Shown piece by piece: positions 52,280 to 63,969 of a stretch of DNA of 64,000 nt. The notes under the pieces are model-generated. The model was not told the origin of the DNA and did no database searches. It worked only from the letters and a program-made list of their open reading frames with translations. Both the position numbers and the translations under genes were made by a program. Position 1 is the first letter of the stretch, and each line of letters begins with the position of its first letter. The DNA comes from Dryocola sp. LX212 (GTDB lineage: Bacteria > Pseudomonadota > Gammaproteobacteria > Enterobacterales > Enterobacteriaceae), in contig CP167917.1 of assembly GCA_041504365.1 (NCBI GenBank), positions 1,488,001 to 1,552,000 of the forward strand. Direction: 5' to 3'.

Positions 52280-53011
52280 TTACTTCTGGAACCATTTTTT
52301 GTAGATGGTCTCGTAGGTCCCATCCTGCTTCACTTTGGCAAGGGCGGTGTTGAACTTCGCCTGCAGGTCAGTGTTGCCCTGACGAACCGCGATGCCCAGA
52401 CCGGTGCCGAAGTAGCCCTTATCCGTCACTTTGTCACCAATCGGTGCCAGCTTCGGTTCGGCTTTCAGCCATTCGGTCACTACTGCTGTGTCACCGAATA
52501 CCGCATCGATACGCCCATTTTGCAGATCCAGCTTCGCGTTCTGGTAGCTGTCGTAAGGGACGGTGGTGATTTCCGGATGTTTATCCATGATGAATTTCTG
52601 GTGCGTGGTGCCGTTCTGCACGCCAACTTTCTTGCCTTTCAGTGCGGAGATATCGGCAACTTTGCCTTTCTGGCCCACGAAGAGCGCGGAGTTGTCATAG
52701 TACGGGCTGCTGAACAGCACCTGCTTTTCTCGCTCTGGCGTGATGTCCATACCGGCCATGACCGCGTCGATACGGCGGAATTTCAGACTTGGGATCAGGC
52801 TGTCAAAAGACTGGTTAGAGAAGGTGCAGGTCGCCTCCATCTCTTTACACAGGGCGTTAGCCAGATCGACATCGAAACCAACGATTTTGTTGCTGGCATC
52901 CATGGATTCAAACGGAGGGTAAGACGCTTCTGTGGCAAAACGAATGGTTTGTGCCGCCGTGGCGCTCAGGCTCAAACCGGCAAGCAATGTGGCAAGCAAA
53001 ACTTTTTTCAT
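52280..53011 (-). CDS. artI: Amino acid-binding periplasmic protein ArtI
   Basis: 243 aa from MKKVLLATLLAGLSLSATAA (signal peptide); an upstream ATG at 53032 is not conserved. About two-thirds identical by eye to ArtJ (GFDVDLANALCKEMEATCTF). In E. coli ArtI does not bind arginine strongly and its ligand is uncertain. Confidence 0.94.
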   Translation of the reverse strand: MKKVLLATLLAGLSLSATAAQTIRFATEASYPPFESMDASNKIVGFDVDLANALCKEMEATCTFSNQSFDSLIPSLKFRRIDAVMAGMDITPEREKQVLFSSPYYDNSALFVGQKGKVADISALKGKKVGVQNGTTHQKFIMDKHPEITTVPYDSYQNAKLDLQNGRIDAVFGDTAVVTEWLKAEPKLAPIGDKVTDKGYFGTGLGIAVRQGNTDLQAKFNTALAKVKQDGTYETIYKKWFQK

Positions 53012-53031
53012 TGTCATTTTCCCGTTCAACA

Positions 53032-53760
53032 TCAGTGTGATAAATAGAATTTAAACGCATCGGTCTGTGGATTAGCAAAGCAGCTCGCGTCACCCTGCTC
53101 CACGATATGGCCATTTTCCATATACACCACGCGGCTGGCGGTTTTACGCGCCACTTCCACTTCGTGCGTAACAATGACCTGAGTAATGTTGGTTTCTGCC
53201 AGTTCGCGAATGATGCTGACGATCTGCGCGGTGATCTCGGGATCGAGCGCGGCGGTTGGCTCATCAAACAGCAGGATCTGCGGCTCCATCATCAGCGCAC
53301 GGGCAATCGCCACGCGCTGCTGTTGACCACCGGACAGGTGCAGCGGATAGCGATCCATGTACGGTTTCAGGCGCAGACGTTCGAGAAGCTTATCGGCACG
53401 GGCGCGCGCCCGATCTTTGCTTAACCCCAGCACGCGGCAGGGCGCTTCGATCAGGTTCTGCACCACGGTCAGGTGCGGCCACAGGTTGTACTGCTGGAAC
53501 ACCATGCCAACGTTCTGACGCAGTTCGCGAATCGCCTTATCGCCGGGCGCTTTCACGAAGTCAAAATGATTACCCGCAATGTTGAGCTGGCCGGATTTCG
53601 GCATCTCTAGCAGGTTCAGTACGCGCAGCAGCGAGCTTTTGCCCGCTCCGCTTGGCCCAAGCAGCACCAGCGTTTCGCCATGCGGGCACTCAAGGGTGAT
53701 ATCGAACAGCGCCTGATGCGCGCCGTAAAAGCAGTTTATGCCGTTTAGTTGAATGCTCAT
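53032..53760 (-). CDS. artP: Arginine ABC transporter ATPase ArtP
   Basis: 242 aa as in E. coli from [20 protein letters not shown]; the frame is open to 53793. Walker [10 protein letters not shown], signature [15 protein letters not shown], Walker B ILLFDEP. First gene of the operon. Confidence 0.95.
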   Translation of the reverse strand: MSIQLNGINCFYGAHQALFDITLECPHGETLVLLGPSGAGKSSLLRVLNLLEMPKSGQLNIAGNHFDFVKAPGDKAIRELRQNVGMVFQQYNLWPHLTVVQNLIEAPCRVLGLSKDRARARADKLLERLRLKPYMDRYPLHLSGGQQQRVAIARALMMEPQILLFDEPTAALDPEITAQIVSIIRELAETNITQVIVTHEVEVARKTASRVVYMENGHIVEQGDASCFANPQTDAFKFYLSH

Positions 53761-53988
53761 TCGTTGCGGGTTACATAGCAATTGAGGCCGCAAAGATTAC
53801 CTTTAACAGAATAGTTATGCAATCTTTGTGCGTGAAAACTTAAAAAACAACCGGGATCTATACTTAAAAGTAGCACAAAATAGCGGGGCGGGATGGGGGT
53901 AAGAATAAATGTCGGCGTTATGCATAAACTCCAGACTATTTATAGGGGTTATGAATTTAACCCCTTTACGATTGCAGCGGCGTGTCGA

Positions 53989-54513
53989 TCAGTTGGTTTC
54001 AATGGCCTGACGGAGGGTGCCGGAAGGCGCATGGCTGTTGTTGCCCAGGTAACGCACGTCGTCCACGGCCCAGCACTGCCCTTCGCGGATCATCAGCACT
54101 TCATCCTGCCAGTTAAGGCTACCTTTGCTCAAGTTCACGCGAAGCGGAATGTTGCGTGCATCGGTATTCGGAATGGTGGAGGCAGAAGCAACGTCCGCCT
54201 TGTCCGCCCCGTCCGCGCTGCTGGAGAAGATATTGCCGCGCATAAAGGCATTTTGAGCATTAGGGGAGGCGCTGGCTTTCTGCAGGTCCTGAGCGAGCGC
54301 ATCGCTGAGGTACGGACGCATTCCGGTCAGCGCGGCGGTACCCTGCGCTTTATGGGCAATCTGGTAGTCATAAAACTTCTGCGCCACGGTATCCGGGCCG
54401 CCGTCAATGCACGAGCCGCTGCGGGTGCCAATATCTTTATAAGCAGGAGTCACTGTCGTACAGGCCGAGAGAATCATGGCGCACGGCAGAAGAACCAAAA
54501 CGGAGCTGCGCAT
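53989..54513 (-). CDS. ybjP: Lipoprotein YbjP
   Basis: 174 aa; E. coli YbjP is 171. Signal sequence with lipobox ILSAC (Cys about 18). DARNIPLRVNLSKGSLNWQD and EGQCWAVDDVRYLG are conserved. Predicted envelope lipoprotein of unknown role. Confidence 0.9.
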   Translation of the reverse strand: MRSSVLVLLPCAMILSACTTVTPAYKDIGTRSGSCIDGGPDTVAQKFYDYQIAHKAQGTAALTGMRPYLSDALAQDLQKASASPNAQNAFMRGNIFSSSADGADKADVASASTIPNTDARNIPLRVNLSKGSLNWQDEVLMIREGQCWAVDDVRYLGNNSHAPSGTLRQAIETN

Positions 54514-54621
54514 TTTTATTTCCTTATTTTTTGCTGGAGGTCTACCTTAGCATAGCGTATCGCTGTCAAAATGCGTGACAGACCGTGCGCTAAGATATTG
54601 ATCCAAAGAGAGGAGAAGGCA

Positions 54622-54942
54622 ATGCAATTTACAACAACCCCAACCCTGGAAGGGCAGAGCATCACGGAATACTGCGGTGTGGTCACCGGGGAGGCTATTC
54701 TTGGGGCCAATATTTTCAGAGATTTCTTTGCGGGTGTACGCGATATCGTAGGCGGGCGCTCGGGTGCCTACGAAAAGGAGCTGCGAAAAGCGCGTGAAAT
54801 CGCGTTTCGCGAACTTCAGGAGCAGGCCGAAGGCCTGGGGGCCAATGCCGTCGTCGGTATCGATATTGATTACGAAACCGTGGGCAAAGACAGCAGCATG
54901 CTGATGGTCAGCATTACCGGCACCGCAGTGAAAACCCGCTGA
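54622..54942 (+). CDS. ybjQ: YbjQ (UPF0145 family)
   Basis: 106 aa from ATG 54622 (AGAGGAG upstream); E. coli YbjQ is 107. [18 protein letters not shown] is the family hallmark. Forms homo-oligomers in known structures; function unclear. Overlaps amiD (ATGA). Confidence 0.93.
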   Translation: MQFTTTPTLEGQSITEYCGVVTGEAILGANIFRDFFAGVRDIVGGRSGAYEKELRKAREIAFRELQEQAEGLGANAVVGIDIDYETVGKDSSMLMVSITGTAVKTR

Positions 54943-55787
54943 TGAATGGTCGTATTGCCGCGCTGCTGGTCGCCACGTTGCTGGCGGGCTGCGCCAGCGA
55001 GAAGGACAGCGTCGAAAAGGTCATCGTCGATAAGGGCAGCTATAAAATCGACGCCAGCCGCCGGGCGCAAGCTGCTTACCCGCGTGTAAAAGTGTTGGTT
55101 ATTCATTATACCGCCGATGATTTCCACGGCTCGCTGACCACGCTGACCGGCGCCAACGTTAGTTCACACTATCTCATTCCCAATACCCCTCCGCTGTCCG
55201 GCGGCAAGCCGGTAATCTGGCAATTGGTGCCTGAAAGCGAGCTTGCATGGCATGCAGGTGTCAGCTTCTGGCGTGGCGCAACCCGTATCAACGATACTTC
55301 GATTGGTATTGAGCTGGAGAACACCGGCTATACGCGCCACGGCAGCGTAAAACAGTTTTACCCGTTTAACGCCCCGCAGATAGACGTGCTGGAAAAGCTG
55401 GCGAAAGACATTATCGAACGCTATCACATCGCCCCGCAGAACGTGGTGGCGCATGGTGATGTTGCTCCCCAGCGCAAGGTCGATCCGGGCCCGCTCTTCC
55501 CCTGGCAGCAGCTGGCGGAAAAGGGCATCGGCGCCTGGCCGGATGCAGCACGCGTAGCTTTTTATCTTAACGGGCGCGATCCATACTCCCCGGTGGACAC
55601 CGCAAGCCTGCTGGATTTGCTGTCGCGCTATGGTTATCAGGTGAACAGGGGGATGACGAAGGCAGAGCAGCGTAGGGTGATTAGCGCCTTCCAGATGCAT
55701 TTTCGCCCGGCGCTGTATAACGGCGTGGCGGATGCACAAAGTCAGGCGATTGCAGAAGCGCTGCTGGAAAAATACGGGCAGGGCTGA
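54942..55787 (+). CDS. amiD: N-acetylmuramoyl-L-alanine amidase AmiD
   Basis: Zn amidase of the outer membrane that cleaves muropeptides, including anhydro forms. 281 aa; E. coli AmiD is 276. Lipobox LLAGC (Cys about 17). Zinc ligands in VLVIHYTADDF and VVAHGDVAPQRKVDPG. C-terminal PGBD-like domain. Confidence 0.95.
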   Translation: MNGRIAALLVATLLAGCASEKDSVEKVIVDKGSYKIDASRRAQAAYPRVKVLVIHYTADDFHGSLTTLTGANVSSHYLIPNTPPLSGGKPVIWQLVPESELAWHAGVSFWRGATRINDTSIGIELENTGYTRHGSVKQFYPFNAPQIDVLEKLAKDIIERYHIAPQNVVAHGDVAPQRKVDPGPLFPWQQLAEKGIGAWPDAARVAFYLNGRDPYSPVDTASLLDLLSRYGYQVNRGMTKAEQRRVISAFQMHFRPALYNGVADAQSQAIAEALLEKYGQG

Positions 55788-55789
55788 GG

Positions 55790-56806
55790 TCAGCCCTTCT
55801 GGCGATGCAGCGTACCGTGGTCTTTCAGCCACAGCGCGGTACGGCGAATACCTTCATCAAGGGAGACGACAGGCTGGTAGCCCAGCTCCGTTTCTGCCCT
55901 TGTCGTATCCAGCGTTAAATCGAAGTTCAACTTAGAGACGCCGTAGTGCGTCAGCGCCGGTTCGCGGGACTCTTTATTGCCAAATTTTTCCATGCCGCGA
56001 GCGATGATATCCAGCATCGGGTAGGGCACGGAGCGAATACGACACTCAATGCCCAGTTCAGCAATCAGCTTCTGCACGATGGTGCGCAGCGGACGCGCTT
56101 CCATGTTAGTAATGTTGTAGGCGCGGCCAGACGGCAGGTTATCCTGACAGGTTGCCAGCCACATCGCATGTACGGCGTTTTCCAGATACGTCATATCTAC
56201 CAGCGCGTCTCCCCCACGCGGCAGCAGCACGCTGCCGTAGTGGCGCATCATCTGCACCAGGCGCGGGAAGAACACTTTATCGTGCGGTCCGAACAGGCTT
56301 TGCGGACGCAAAATAGTGAAGCGCGTGTGCGGGTTTGCCTGCGACAGCAGCTGGATCACCTCTTCGCTGGCGGCTTTGCTGCGGGCGAATTCATTGGCGA
56401 AGCGGACCGGGCGAAAATCCTCGCTGATGTTGCGGTGGTGGTGGTAATCAAAATAGAGCGACGGGGAGGAGATGTGAATGAAGTTGCGCACGCCCCAGGC
56501 CACGGCCCATTCGCCCAGCCGGCGGGTGGCGCGCACGTTAGCCAGATCAAAGGCCTGTTGGGTTCCCCAGGGAGAGGTAAAGCTCGAGCAGTGCCAGAGC
56601 GTGTCGACATCCGCCAGCATCACTTTTGCCTGCGAGGAGACGAGCTCCGTCAGGTCGGCATGGACAAACTCTGCGCCCATTTTTTGCAGCAGCTTGCCCA
56701 TGGCCTCGTTGCGGCCCGTGGCCCGTACGCTTATGCCTTTGGCCCGCAGATATTCGACCGCGTTTCGGCCTAAACCGCTGGTGGCGCCCGTGACCAGTAC
56801 CTTCAT
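55790..56806 (-). CDS. ybjS: YbjS, NAD(P)-binding SDR-type protein
   Basis: 338 aa from [21 protein letters not shown]. coli YbjS is 337. Rossmann TGATSGLG, and YxxxK-type [15 protein letters not shown]. Resembles 3-beta-HSD/epimerase proteins. Substrate unknown. In E. coli ybjS-ybjT-ltaE-poxB form a stationary-phase-linked cluster. Confidence 0.92.
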   Translation of the reverse strand: MKVLVTGATSGLGRNAVEYLRAKGISVRATGRNEAMGKLLQKMGAEFVHADLTELVSSQAKVMLADVDTLWHCSSFTSPWGTQQAFDLANVRATRRLGEWAVAWGVRNFIHISSPSLYFDYHHHRNISEDFRPVRFANEFARSKAASEEVIQLLSQANPHTRFTILRPQSLFGPHDKVFFPRLVQMMRHYGSVLLPRGGDALVDMTYLENAVHAMWLATCQDNLPSGRAYNITNMEARPLRTIVQKLIAELGIECRIRSVPYPMLDIIARGMEKFGNKESREPALTHYGVSKLNFDLTLDTTRAETELGYQPVVSLDEGIRRTALWLKDHGTLHRQKG

Positions 56807-56905
56807 GTCGACCAACTCATTTTGATTGAGATTAACGCTGCGCATTTTTCCGTGAAACGGCAGCGCTTGCAATGAATAAAAGAGTAAGAGCAGTAAGAAT
56901 AAGAA

Positions 56906-58357
56906 CTAAGGATACGCCTTGTGCGAACATTGTTCGGCTAATTTTACAATTCTCCGCGCCATCCCCTTAAAAATGAACAGATGGGCGGGGATCATCACAA
57001 GCCAGTAGAACAGCCCTGCGGTGCCGTGCGGATGCCACCACGCCCGAACGTCCAACGTTCGCTTATCGCCTTTATCATTCAGCGTGAAGGTCAGCCTGCC
57101 AAGTCCCGGAGCTTTCATGCCAAACAGCAGCGCCAGCTCCTTTTGCGGTTCGACAATAATGACTTTCCAGCTATCCACTGTATCGCCCACCTTAAGCATC
57201 GGATGAGCCGGGCGGCCCTTAGCCAGCCGGTGACCAACCAGCAGATCCATAAACGCGCGGGTTTTCCAGAGCGCATTGCCAAAGAAATAGCCCTCTTTGC
57301 CTCCCAGCTGGTTTACCACTTCCCAGATAGCCGCAAGGCTGGCGCTGGTTTCTACGGTGCAGCCCGCCTGTTTCGGGAAGAAGCCGTACTCTGGACGCCA
57401 GCGGGCGTAGGCCTGCGCATCGTATCCCCAGTCCTGAGAGTTGGCTAATTTGTGCTCGTCGGCAAGCGTTGCGCGCACCGCGTCATCGAACGAGATGAGC
57501 TGCTGCGGGATCAGCGCTCTCAGCTCACGATCGTCCGCCAGCAGATCGTGTTTAAGCCCCTGGATCAGCGCCTTCGCGGTCGTTGGCGGCACGGAGGTGA
57601 TCACATTCAGAAACCAGACGGAGATCCAGCTGGTGGGCAGCGGCACCGGAATCAAAGGGCGGCGGCGTCCGCTGATAGCCATGAACTTTTCAAACTGCTG
57701 CTGGTAGCTGAGCACCTCCGGTCCGGCGGCTTCAAATAGCCGGTTTTCCTGCGAAGGATGCTTTAACAACGTAACCAGATAATAAAGAAGGTTTTCCAGC
57801 GCGATGGGAGTTGTTCGCGATCGCACCCAGCGCGGCGGCGTCAGGACAGGCAGGTTATAGACCATGTCGCGCATCACTTCAAAGGCCGCCGAACCAGCAC
57901 CGATGATAATCCCGGCCCGCAGTTCGGTAAGCGGCACGCCGGAATCCCGCAGAATATCCGCTGTGAGCTGGCGGGCGCGCAGGTGGTCAGAACTCCGATC
58001 GCCGTTGGGCGCCTGGAGCGAGCTTAAGAAGATAATCTGTTTTACGGGCTGACCGGCGAGCGCGTCGCGCAGATTTAGCGCCGCCTGCCGTTCATGGGCC
58101 ACGAAGTCCGGCCCGTCACCCATGCTATGCACCAGATAGTAGAGCGTATCCACGCCCGCGAGCAGCTCGGGGAGGTGGTGTGGCCACTGTAAATCTACGT
58201 GGCGACACTCGACGCCCGGCCACTGCTGCTTCTTCAGCCACTCCACACGGCGGGCAGCGGCCACAACCTGATGCCCGGCTTCAACAAGCTTCGGCACCAG
58301 ATGCTGGCCAATATACCCGCTTGCGCCAAGTACGAGAATTTTTTGCGGCTGCGTCAT
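56906..58357 (-). CDS. ybjT: YbjT, SDR-type oxidoreductase with SRPBCC-like C-terminus (DUF2867)
   Basis: 483 aa; E. coli YbjT is 476. N-terminal [20 protein letters not shown] is an NAD(P)-binding fold; C-terminal half ([20 protein letters not shown]; then [20 protein letters not shown]) is DUF2867. Function unknown. Confidence 0.92.
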   Translation of the reverse strand: MTQPQKILVLGASGYIGQHLVPKLVEAGHQVVAAARRVEWLKKQQWPGVECRHVDLQWPHHLPELLAGVDTLYYLVHSMGDGPDFVAHERQAALNLRDALAGQPVKQIIFLSSLQAPNGDRSSDHLRARQLTADILRDSGVPLTELRAGIIIGAGSAAFEVMRDMVYNLPVLTPPRWVRSRTTPIALENLLYYLVTLLKHPSQENRLFEAAGPEVLSYQQQFEKFMAISGRRRPLIPVPLPTSWISVWFLNVITSVPPTTAKALIQGLKHDLLADDRELRALIPQQLISFDDAVRATLADEHKLANSQDWGYDAQAYARWRPEYGFFPKQAGCTVETSASLAAIWEVVNQLGGKEGYFFGNALWKTRAFMDLLVGHRLAKGRPAHPMLKVGDTVDSWKVIIVEPQKELALLFGMKAPGLGRLTFTLNDKGDKRTLDVRAWWHPHGTAGLFYWLVMIPAHLFIFKGMARRIVKLAEQCSHKAYP

Positions 58358-58374
58358 CTTCCCTGACTCCCTTT

Positions 58375-59376
58375 TCAGCGTTGTGCGAAGGCGCGCCAGT
58401 GGTTAACCACTTCGGCGAGCTGCTGGCGGCTGACATCAATGTGTGTGACAAGACGAGTAACGGCTCCAGCGCTCATCAGTACGCCACGCTCGCGCATAAA
58501 CTTGCCGAGGCTATCGGTCTCTTCCGCTGGCACGCGAACGAAGACCATATTGGTATCCTGGCGGCTGACATCGACGCCGATTTCACGCAGCTCACCAGCC
58601 AGCCAGTGGGCGTTGGCATGGTCTTCTTTCAGTCGCTGGACGTTGTTCTCCAGCGCGTACAGCCCTGCCGCCGCCAGAATTCCCGCCTGGCGCATCCCGC
58701 CGCCAACCATTTTACGCCAGCGAATAGCGCGCTTTATGTAATCGTGGCTGCCCACAAGCAGTGAACCCACCGGCGTACCCAGGCCTTTTGACAGGCAGAT
58801 GGTGAAGGAGTCGCAGTAGCGCACAACTTCTTCCAGCGTGCAGCCATACTCAACCACGGCGTTAAAAATACGCGCGCCATCGATGTGCAGAGCCAGGTTG
58901 TGGTTGCGGGTGAATTCCCACGCTTGTTGGAAATATTCGCGAGGAAGGACTTTGCCGTTGTGGGTGTTTTCAAGGCTGAGTAATTTTGTGCGGGCAAAGT
59001 GGATGTCGTCTGGTTTGATTTTTGCCGCGACTTTATCAAGCGGCAGCGTGCCGTCCTGACTGGCCTCTATGGGCTGAGGCTGGATGCTGCCCAGTACGGC
59101 GGCACCGCCAGCCTCGTAGAGATAATTATGCGCCAGCTGACCGACGATATACTCCTCGCCGCGCTCGCAGTGGCTCAGCAGGGCAACGAGGTTGGCCTGC
59201 GTGCCGGTTGGCAAAAACAGAGCGGCCTCTTTACCGCTGATTTTTGCGGCATACGCCTGCAGTTCGTTGACCGTCGGGTCATCACCGTAGACGTCATCGC
59301 CGGTCGGCGCGGCCATCATACGTTCGAGCATGGCTCTGGAAGGGCGGGTTACGGTGTCGCTGCGCAGATCTATCAC
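58375..59376 (-). CDS. ltaE: Low-specificity L-threonine aldolase
   Basis: 333 aa, exactly the E. coli length when started at GTG 59376 ([16 protein letters not shown]); the frame is open upstream. PLP lysine in [14 protein letters not shown] (about 197). Cleaves L-threonine and L-allo-threonine to glycine and acetaldehyde. Confidence 0.95.
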   Translation of the reverse strand: MIDLRSDTVTRPSRAMLERMMAAPTGDDVYGDDPTVNELQAYAAKISGKEAALFLPTGTQANLVALLSHCERGEEYIVGQLAHNYLYEAGGAAVLGSIQPQPIEASQDGTLPLDKVAAKIKPDDIHFARTKLLSLENTHNGKVLPREYFQQAWEFTRNHNLALHIDGARIFNAVVEYGCTLEEVVRYCDSFTICLSKGLGTPVGSLLVGSHDYIKRAIRWRKMVGGGMRQAGILAAAGLYALENNVQRLKEDHANAHWLAGELREIGVDVSRQDTNMVFVRVPAEETDSLGKFMRERGVLMSAGAVTRLVTHIDVSRQQLAEVVNHWRAFAQR

Positions 59377-59441
59377 GGTAGGTTCCTGAAAAGTTAATAA
59401 TATTGGCCGGATAAACGAAGTGCCATCCGCCGCGGGATTTT

Positions 59442-59485
59442 GTGTTGTAGGGTGGATAGCGCTCACGCTTATCCACTCTACAACA
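59442..59485. repeat. Large imperfect palindrome (REP-like) between ltaE and poxB
   Basis: GTGTTGTAG-GGTGGATA-GCG pairs with CGC-TTATCCAC-TCTACAACAC around a 4-base loop, about 20 bp per arm. A REP-like half GCCGGATAAACGAAGTGCCA precedes it. It could attenuate transcription from poxB into ltaE. Confidence 0.7.
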
Positions 59486-59514
59486 CTTATCAATATCCAC
59501 AGTAACCCAATGTT

Positions 59515-61236
59515 TTACCGGAACCAGTTGGTTTTCGCCAGCTCCAGCACCTCATCTCCCCGCCCGCTGATGATAGCGCGCAGCATATAAAGGCTGAAAC
59601 CTTTAGCCTGTTCGAGTTTTATCTGCGGTGGAATAGCGAGTTCGTCTTTGGCGACCACGACGTCTACGAGCACCGGGCCGTCAATGCTGAAGGCGCGCTG
59701 TAAGGCGTTATCCAGCTCGGCCGGATCTTCTACCCTGATACCGGTAATGCCACAGGCGTTGGCGATGTTCGCGAAGTTGGTGCTGTGCAGATCTGTGCCA
59801 TCCGTGAGATAGCCACCGGCCTTCATTTCCATCGCCACAAAGCCCAGCACACTATTGTTAAAGACGACGATTTTAATCGGCAGCTTCATCTGTACCACGG
59901 AAAGAAAATCGCCCATCAGCATGCTGAAGCCGCCGTCGCCGCACATGGCGACGACCTGGCGGTCCGGCGCGGTGGCTTTCGCCCCAAGCGCCTGAGGCAT
60001 GGCGTTCGCCATGGAGCCGTGGGTAAAGGAGCCGAGCAGACGACGCCTGCCGTTCATTTTCAGATAGCGTGCGGCCCAGACGGTCGGCGTACCCACGTCG
60101 CAGGTGAAAATCGCGTCCTCATCGGCGTACTTGCTGATTTGCTGGGCGACGTACTGGGGATGAATGAGCTTGCCATCGCCAAGTTTTGCCAGCTCGTCCA
60201 GCCCTTCGCGCGCTTCACGATAGTTATCCAGCGCTTTATCGAGGAAGCTGCGATCGGTTTTCTCTTCCAGCAGCGGGAGGAGGGCCGCGAGCGTAGCTTT
60301 GATATCGCCAACCAGCGCCATATCCACCTTACTGTGCGCCCCGATGCTGCCGGGGTTGATATCAATCTGAATAATTTTCGCATCCGTTGGGTAGAAGGCG
60401 CGATACGGGAACTGGGTGCCGAGCAGGATCAGCGTGTCGGCGTTCATCATGGTGTGGAAGCCGGAGGAGAAGCCAATAAGCCCGGTCATGCCGACATCAT
60501 AAGGATTGTCATATTCGACGTGCTCTTTGCCGCGCAGGGCGTGAACGATCGGCGCTTTCAGCATGGCGGCAAACTGGATCAACTCTTCGTGCGCACCCGC
60601 GCAGCCGCTGCCGCACATCAGCGCAATATTGTCGTTATAGCGTAAGAGCTGGGCGAGCTTTTGCAGCTCCTGGTGGGCAGGCACTGTCACCGGTTGCGGT
60701 GCCGGATACCAGTGAGTGCTGGCGTTTTCAGGCGCCGGTTTTAACGCCACGTCCCCTGGAATAACCACCACGGAAACGCCACGGTTGAGCACGGCTTTAC
60801 GCATGGCAATGGCCAGCACCTGCGGGATCTGTTCCGGGGATGACACCAGCTCACAGTAGTGGCTGCATTCGCGGAACAGCTCTTCGGGGTGCGTTTCCTG
60901 AAAGTAGCCGCTGCCGATTTCGCTTGAGGGAATATGTGCTGCGATAGCCAGCACCGGCACGCGGTTGCGGTGGCAGTCGAAAAGGCCGTTGATCAAGTGC
61001 AGGTTGCCCGGGCCGCATGACCCGGCGCAGACCGCCAGCTCGCCCGTGATATGGGCTTCTGCGCCAGCGGCAAAGGCAGCAACCTCTTCATGACGCGTCG
61101 GCATCCATTCAATGGTGCCCATCTTGTTAAGGCTGTCGCTGATGCCGTTGAGGGAATCCCCGGTGACGCCCCAGATGCGTTTCACTCCTGCGCTTTCGAG
61201 TGTTTTTGTCAGATAGCTGGCTACGTTCTGTTTCAT
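59515..61236 (-). CDS. poxB: Pyruvate:ubiquinone oxidoreductase (pyruvate oxidase)
   Basis: ThDP/FAD enzyme converting pyruvate to acetate and CO2 and passing electrons to ubiquinone at the membrane. 573 aa; E. coli 572. N-terminal [20 protein letters not shown] with the catalytic Glu in [15 protein letters not shown]. ThDP motif [19 protein letters not shown]-terminal membrane-binding tail present. RpoS-dependent in E. coli. Confidence 0.96.
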   Translation of the reverse strand: MKQNVASYLTKTLESAGVKRIWGVTGDSLNGISDSLNKMGTIEWMPTRHEEVAAFAAGAEAHITGELAVCAGSCGPGNLHLINGLFDCHRNRVPVLAIAAHIPSSEIGSGYFQETHPEELFRECSHYCELVSSPEQIPQVLAIAMRKAVLNRGVSVVVIPGDVALKPAPENASTHWYPAPQPVTVPAHQELQKLAQLLRYNDNIALMCGSGCAGAHEELIQFAAMLKAPIVHALRGKEHVEYDNPYDVGMTGLIGFSSGFHTMMNADTLILLGTQFPYRAFYPTDAKIIQIDINPGSIGAHSKVDMALVGDIKATLAALLPLLEEKTDRSFLDKALDNYREAREGLDELAKLGDGKLIHPQYVAQQISKYADEDAIFTCDVGTPTVWAARYLKMNGRRRLLGSFTHGSMANAMPQALGAKATAPDRQVVAMCGDGGFSMLMGDFLSVVQMKLPIKIVVFNNSVLGFVAMEMKAGGYLTDGTDLHSTNFANIANACGITGIRVEDPAELDNALQRAFSIDGPVLVDVVVAKDELAIPPQIKLEQAKGFSLYMLRAIISGRGDEVLELAKTNWFR

Positions 61237-61338
61237 CGTTTCTCCTTGTCACGATTCAGTTACCGTTAACAAGCTTAGTCAATGAAAAGGAGGTGACCGT
61301 GCAGAAAGTGCCACCCGTAGCGGATGGCATGATGGAGA

Positions 61339-62307
61339 TCAGGCGAGGACTAAATCACTTTGTGGATGGCAGGAACAGGCCAGAACGTAGCCGCTGGCAA
61401 TTTCGGCTTCGGTGAGCGTCATGGTGCTGCTGACCGTGTAATCGCCGGACTCGACCCTGGTTTTGCAACTGCCGCATACGCCCGCGCGGCAGGCGGCATT
61501 TACCGGCACGCTGTTGCTTTCCAGCGCGTCCAGCAGCGTGGTGCCAGCCGGAGCGTAGAACTCACGCATTGGTTTAAGGGTGGTAAATTTCAGACCACTC
61601 TCAGCGGGTGCGGCAACGGGGGTGAAGAATTTCTCCTGATAAAACTCAGTTACGCCAAGTGCCTTCACCTCTTTTTCTACCAGATCCATATAAGGCGCCG
61701 GGCCGCAGGTCATGACCGTACGGGAGGCGATATCGGGAACGGCGGCAAGAAGTTCACGCGTTAAGCGTCCGGCGATGAAGCCGTGTGCCGCATTATTTTC
61801 GGCCACCAGGGTAACCGGATAGTGACGCCACTCGTCGGCAAAGATGACGTCCTCCGGGGAGCGCACGTTATAAATCACCTGCACGTCCGCCTGAGGGCGA
61901 TGTTTTGCCAGCCAGCGGCGCATCGACATAACCGGCGTGACGCCGCAGCCAGCGGCCATCAGCAGATAGCGGTCGGTGGTTAGCGGCTCGCAGGTGAACT
62001 CCCCCTGGCCCTCCGACAGCCATAAGTCATCACCCACTTTCACTTCCTGAGTCAGCCAGCCTGAGCCTGCACCACCTTCGATGCGGCGTACGGTCAGCGT
62101 CACAAACGGGCTGAGGCCCGGCGTCGAGGAAAGGGTATACGCGCGCAGCGTTTCATCGCTGTTGCGAATACTTACTAATGCGTACTGCCCGGCCCGGTAA
62201 GGGTAGAAGTCGTGGTTGATTAACGACAGCGTCCAGACGTCCGGCGTTTCCTGATGAATGTGATGCACCTGCATGCGGTACGGGCACAGCGGCGTAGGCA
62301 TAGTCAT
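61339..62307 (-). CDS. hcr: NADH oxidoreductase Hcr
   Basis: Electron donor to Hcp. 322 aa as in E. coli. FAD-binding RAYTLSSTPGLSPF, NAD-binding AAGCGVTPVMSM, and a C-terminal plant-type 2Fe-2S site CRAGVCGSCKTRV with a later Cys in LACSC. Lies 9 bp after hcp. Confidence 0.95.
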   Translation of the reverse strand: MTMPTPLCPYRMQVHHIHQETPDVWTLSLINHDFYPYRAGQYALVSIRNSDETLRAYTLSSTPGLSPFVTLTVRRIEGGAGSGWLTQEVKVGDDLWLSEGQGEFTCEPLTTDRYLLMAAGCGVTPVMSMRRWLAKHRPQADVQVIYNVRSPEDVIFADEWRHYPVTLVAENNAAHGFIAGRLTRELLAAVPDIASRTVMTCGPAPYMDLVEKEVKALGVTEFYQEKFFTPVAAPAESGLKFTTLKPMREFYAPAGTTLLDALESNSVPVNAACRAGVCGSCKTRVESGDYTVSSTMTLTEAEIASGYVLACSCHPQSDLVLA

Positions 62308-62316
62308 GGCGGCTCC

Positions 62317-63969
62317 TTATGCGCTCATCAGCGCTTTGATGTCCTGTTCAACGGTGGTGATGGCGCGCAGGCCAAACTTCTCGTTGAGAACCGCCAGCAG
62401 GTTTGGCGTCAGGAAGCCCGGCGCGGTCGGCCCGGTGACGATGTTGGTGACGCCCAGCGACAGCAGGGTCAGCAGAATAACAATCGCCTTTTGTTCGAAC
62501 CAGGAGAGCACCAGGCTCAGCGGCAGGTCGTTAACGCCGCAGCCGAGCTTCTCTGCGAGGGTGACCGCCAGAATAATCGCCGAGTAGGCATCGTTGCACT
62601 GGCCCGCATCCACCAGGCGCGGCAGCCCTTCAATGTCGCCGAAGTCGAGCTTGTTGAAGCGGTATTTGCCGCAGGCAAGGGTCAGGATCAGGCAGTCTTT
62701 CGGCACGCTGGTGGCAAAATCCGTAAAGTAGCTGCGCTCGCCGCGTTCGCCGTCGCAGCCACCAACCAGGAAGATGTGGCGCAGCTTTTCACGGCTGACT
62801 AAATCAATCAGCGTGTCGGCCGCGCCCAGCAGAGTCTGGCGGCCAAAGCCGACGGTGATCAGATGTTCAATTTCGCTGTACGGAAAGCCCGCCATCTGCT
62901 GCGCCTGGGCAATCACCGGAGCGAAATCATCCCCTTCGAGATGGCTGACGCCCGGCCAGCCGACGATGCTGCGCGTCCAGATGCGGTCGGTATAGGAGCC
63001 GACTTCCGGGTTAATAATGCAGTTTGAGGTCATCACGACCGGCCCGGGGAAGCGGGCGAATTCGCTCTGCTGATTCTGCCAGCCGCTGCCGTAGTTACCC
63101 ACCAGGTGTTTGAATTTACGCAGTTCCGGGTAGCCATGGGCGGGCAGCATCTCACCGTGGGTGAAGACGTTAACGCCGGTGCCTTCGGTCTGCTCCAGCA
63201 GGTTGTAGAGATCTTTAAGATCGTGCCCGGAAATCAGAATGCATTTGCCCGCTACCGGGCGAACGTTCACCTGGGACGGCGTCGGGTGGCCGTATTTTGT
63301 GGTTTCGCCGCGATCGAGAATGCTCATCACTTTGAAGTTCATCTGGCCGATTTCCATGGAGCAGTCGAGCAGCGCGCCCATGTCCGCAGGCCAGGTGCCG
63401 AGCCACGCCATGATTTTGTGGTACTGGGAGTAAATGTCATTGTCATACTGGCCCAGCACGTGGGCGTGTTCCATATAGGCCGCCGCGCCTTTCAGGCCGT
63501 ACAGGCACAGCAGGCGCAGGCCAAGAATGTCTTCGCCGATTTCCGCTTTATCGCAGTTTGGCGCAAAGTCTGCCGCCTGGCGCTGGAGCTCGCCCAAATC
63601 GCTGCTGACCAGCTGCAGATCCGCCATCGGATTGTCGACCACAGCGTCCGGCTTAATGGCCAGAGTGCGAGCCTTCAGGCTGCCGCGTAGCGCGATGGCT
63701 TCGCGGGCGTAGCCAACGATGCGAGGGGAGTCGAAGTTAACGTTAGTGAGGGTCGAGAAAAAGGCGCGCGGCGCGAAACTGTCAACTTCGTGGTCGATGA
63801 TGCCCACGTTTCGTGCGGCAACGGCCCAGGCCGACAGGCCCTGAAGGGCGGCAATCAGCAGGTCCTGCAGGTCTGAAGTTTCGGCAGTTTTGCCACACAT
63901 CCCCTGAGCGTAAGCGCAGCCGTTACCCGCAGGGGTGCGGATCGTTTGTTCACATTGCACACAAAACAT
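62317..63969 (-). CDS. hcp: Hydroxylamine reductase (hybrid cluster protein)
   Basis: 550 aa; E. coli Hcp is 550. N-terminal cluster cysteines [10 protein letters not shown] and GMCGK; hybrid-cluster ligands in the C-terminal half ([23 protein letters not shown]). High-affinity NO reductase; FNR and NorR/NsrR-type regulation is expected, but the promoter is cut off by the window edge at 64000. Confidence 0.96.
   Translation of the reverse strand: MFCVQCEQTIRTPAGNGCAYAQGMCGKTAETSDLQDLLIAALQGLSAWAVAARNVGIIDHEVDSFAPRAFFSTLTNVNFDSPRIVGYAREAIALRGSLKARTLAIKPDAVVDNPMADLQLVSSDLGELQRQAADFAPNCDKAEIGEDILGLRLLCLYGLKGAAAYMEHAHVLGQYDNDIYSQYHKIMAWLGTWPADMGALLDCSMEIGQMNFKVMSILDRGETTKYGHPTPSQVNVRPVAGKCILISGHDLKDLYNLLEQTEGTGVNVFTHGEMLPAHGYPELRKFKHLVGNYGSGWQNQQSEFARFPGPVVMTSNCIINPEVGSYTDRIWTRSIVGWPGVSHLEGDDFAPVIAQAQQMAGFPYSEIEHLITVGFGRQTLLGAADTLIDLVSREKLRHIFLVGGCDGERGERSYFTDFATSVPKDCLILTLACGKYRFNKLDFGDIEGLPRLVDAGQCNDAYSAIILAVTLAEKLGCGVNDLPLSLVLSWFEQKAIVILLTLLSLGVTNIVTGPTAPGFLTPNLLAVLNEKFGLRAITTVEQDIKALMSA

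Noticed and set aside
59785-60645. 286-aa plus-strand ORF opposite poxB
   Set aside because: Shadow of poxB; histidine-rich antisense composition and no context.
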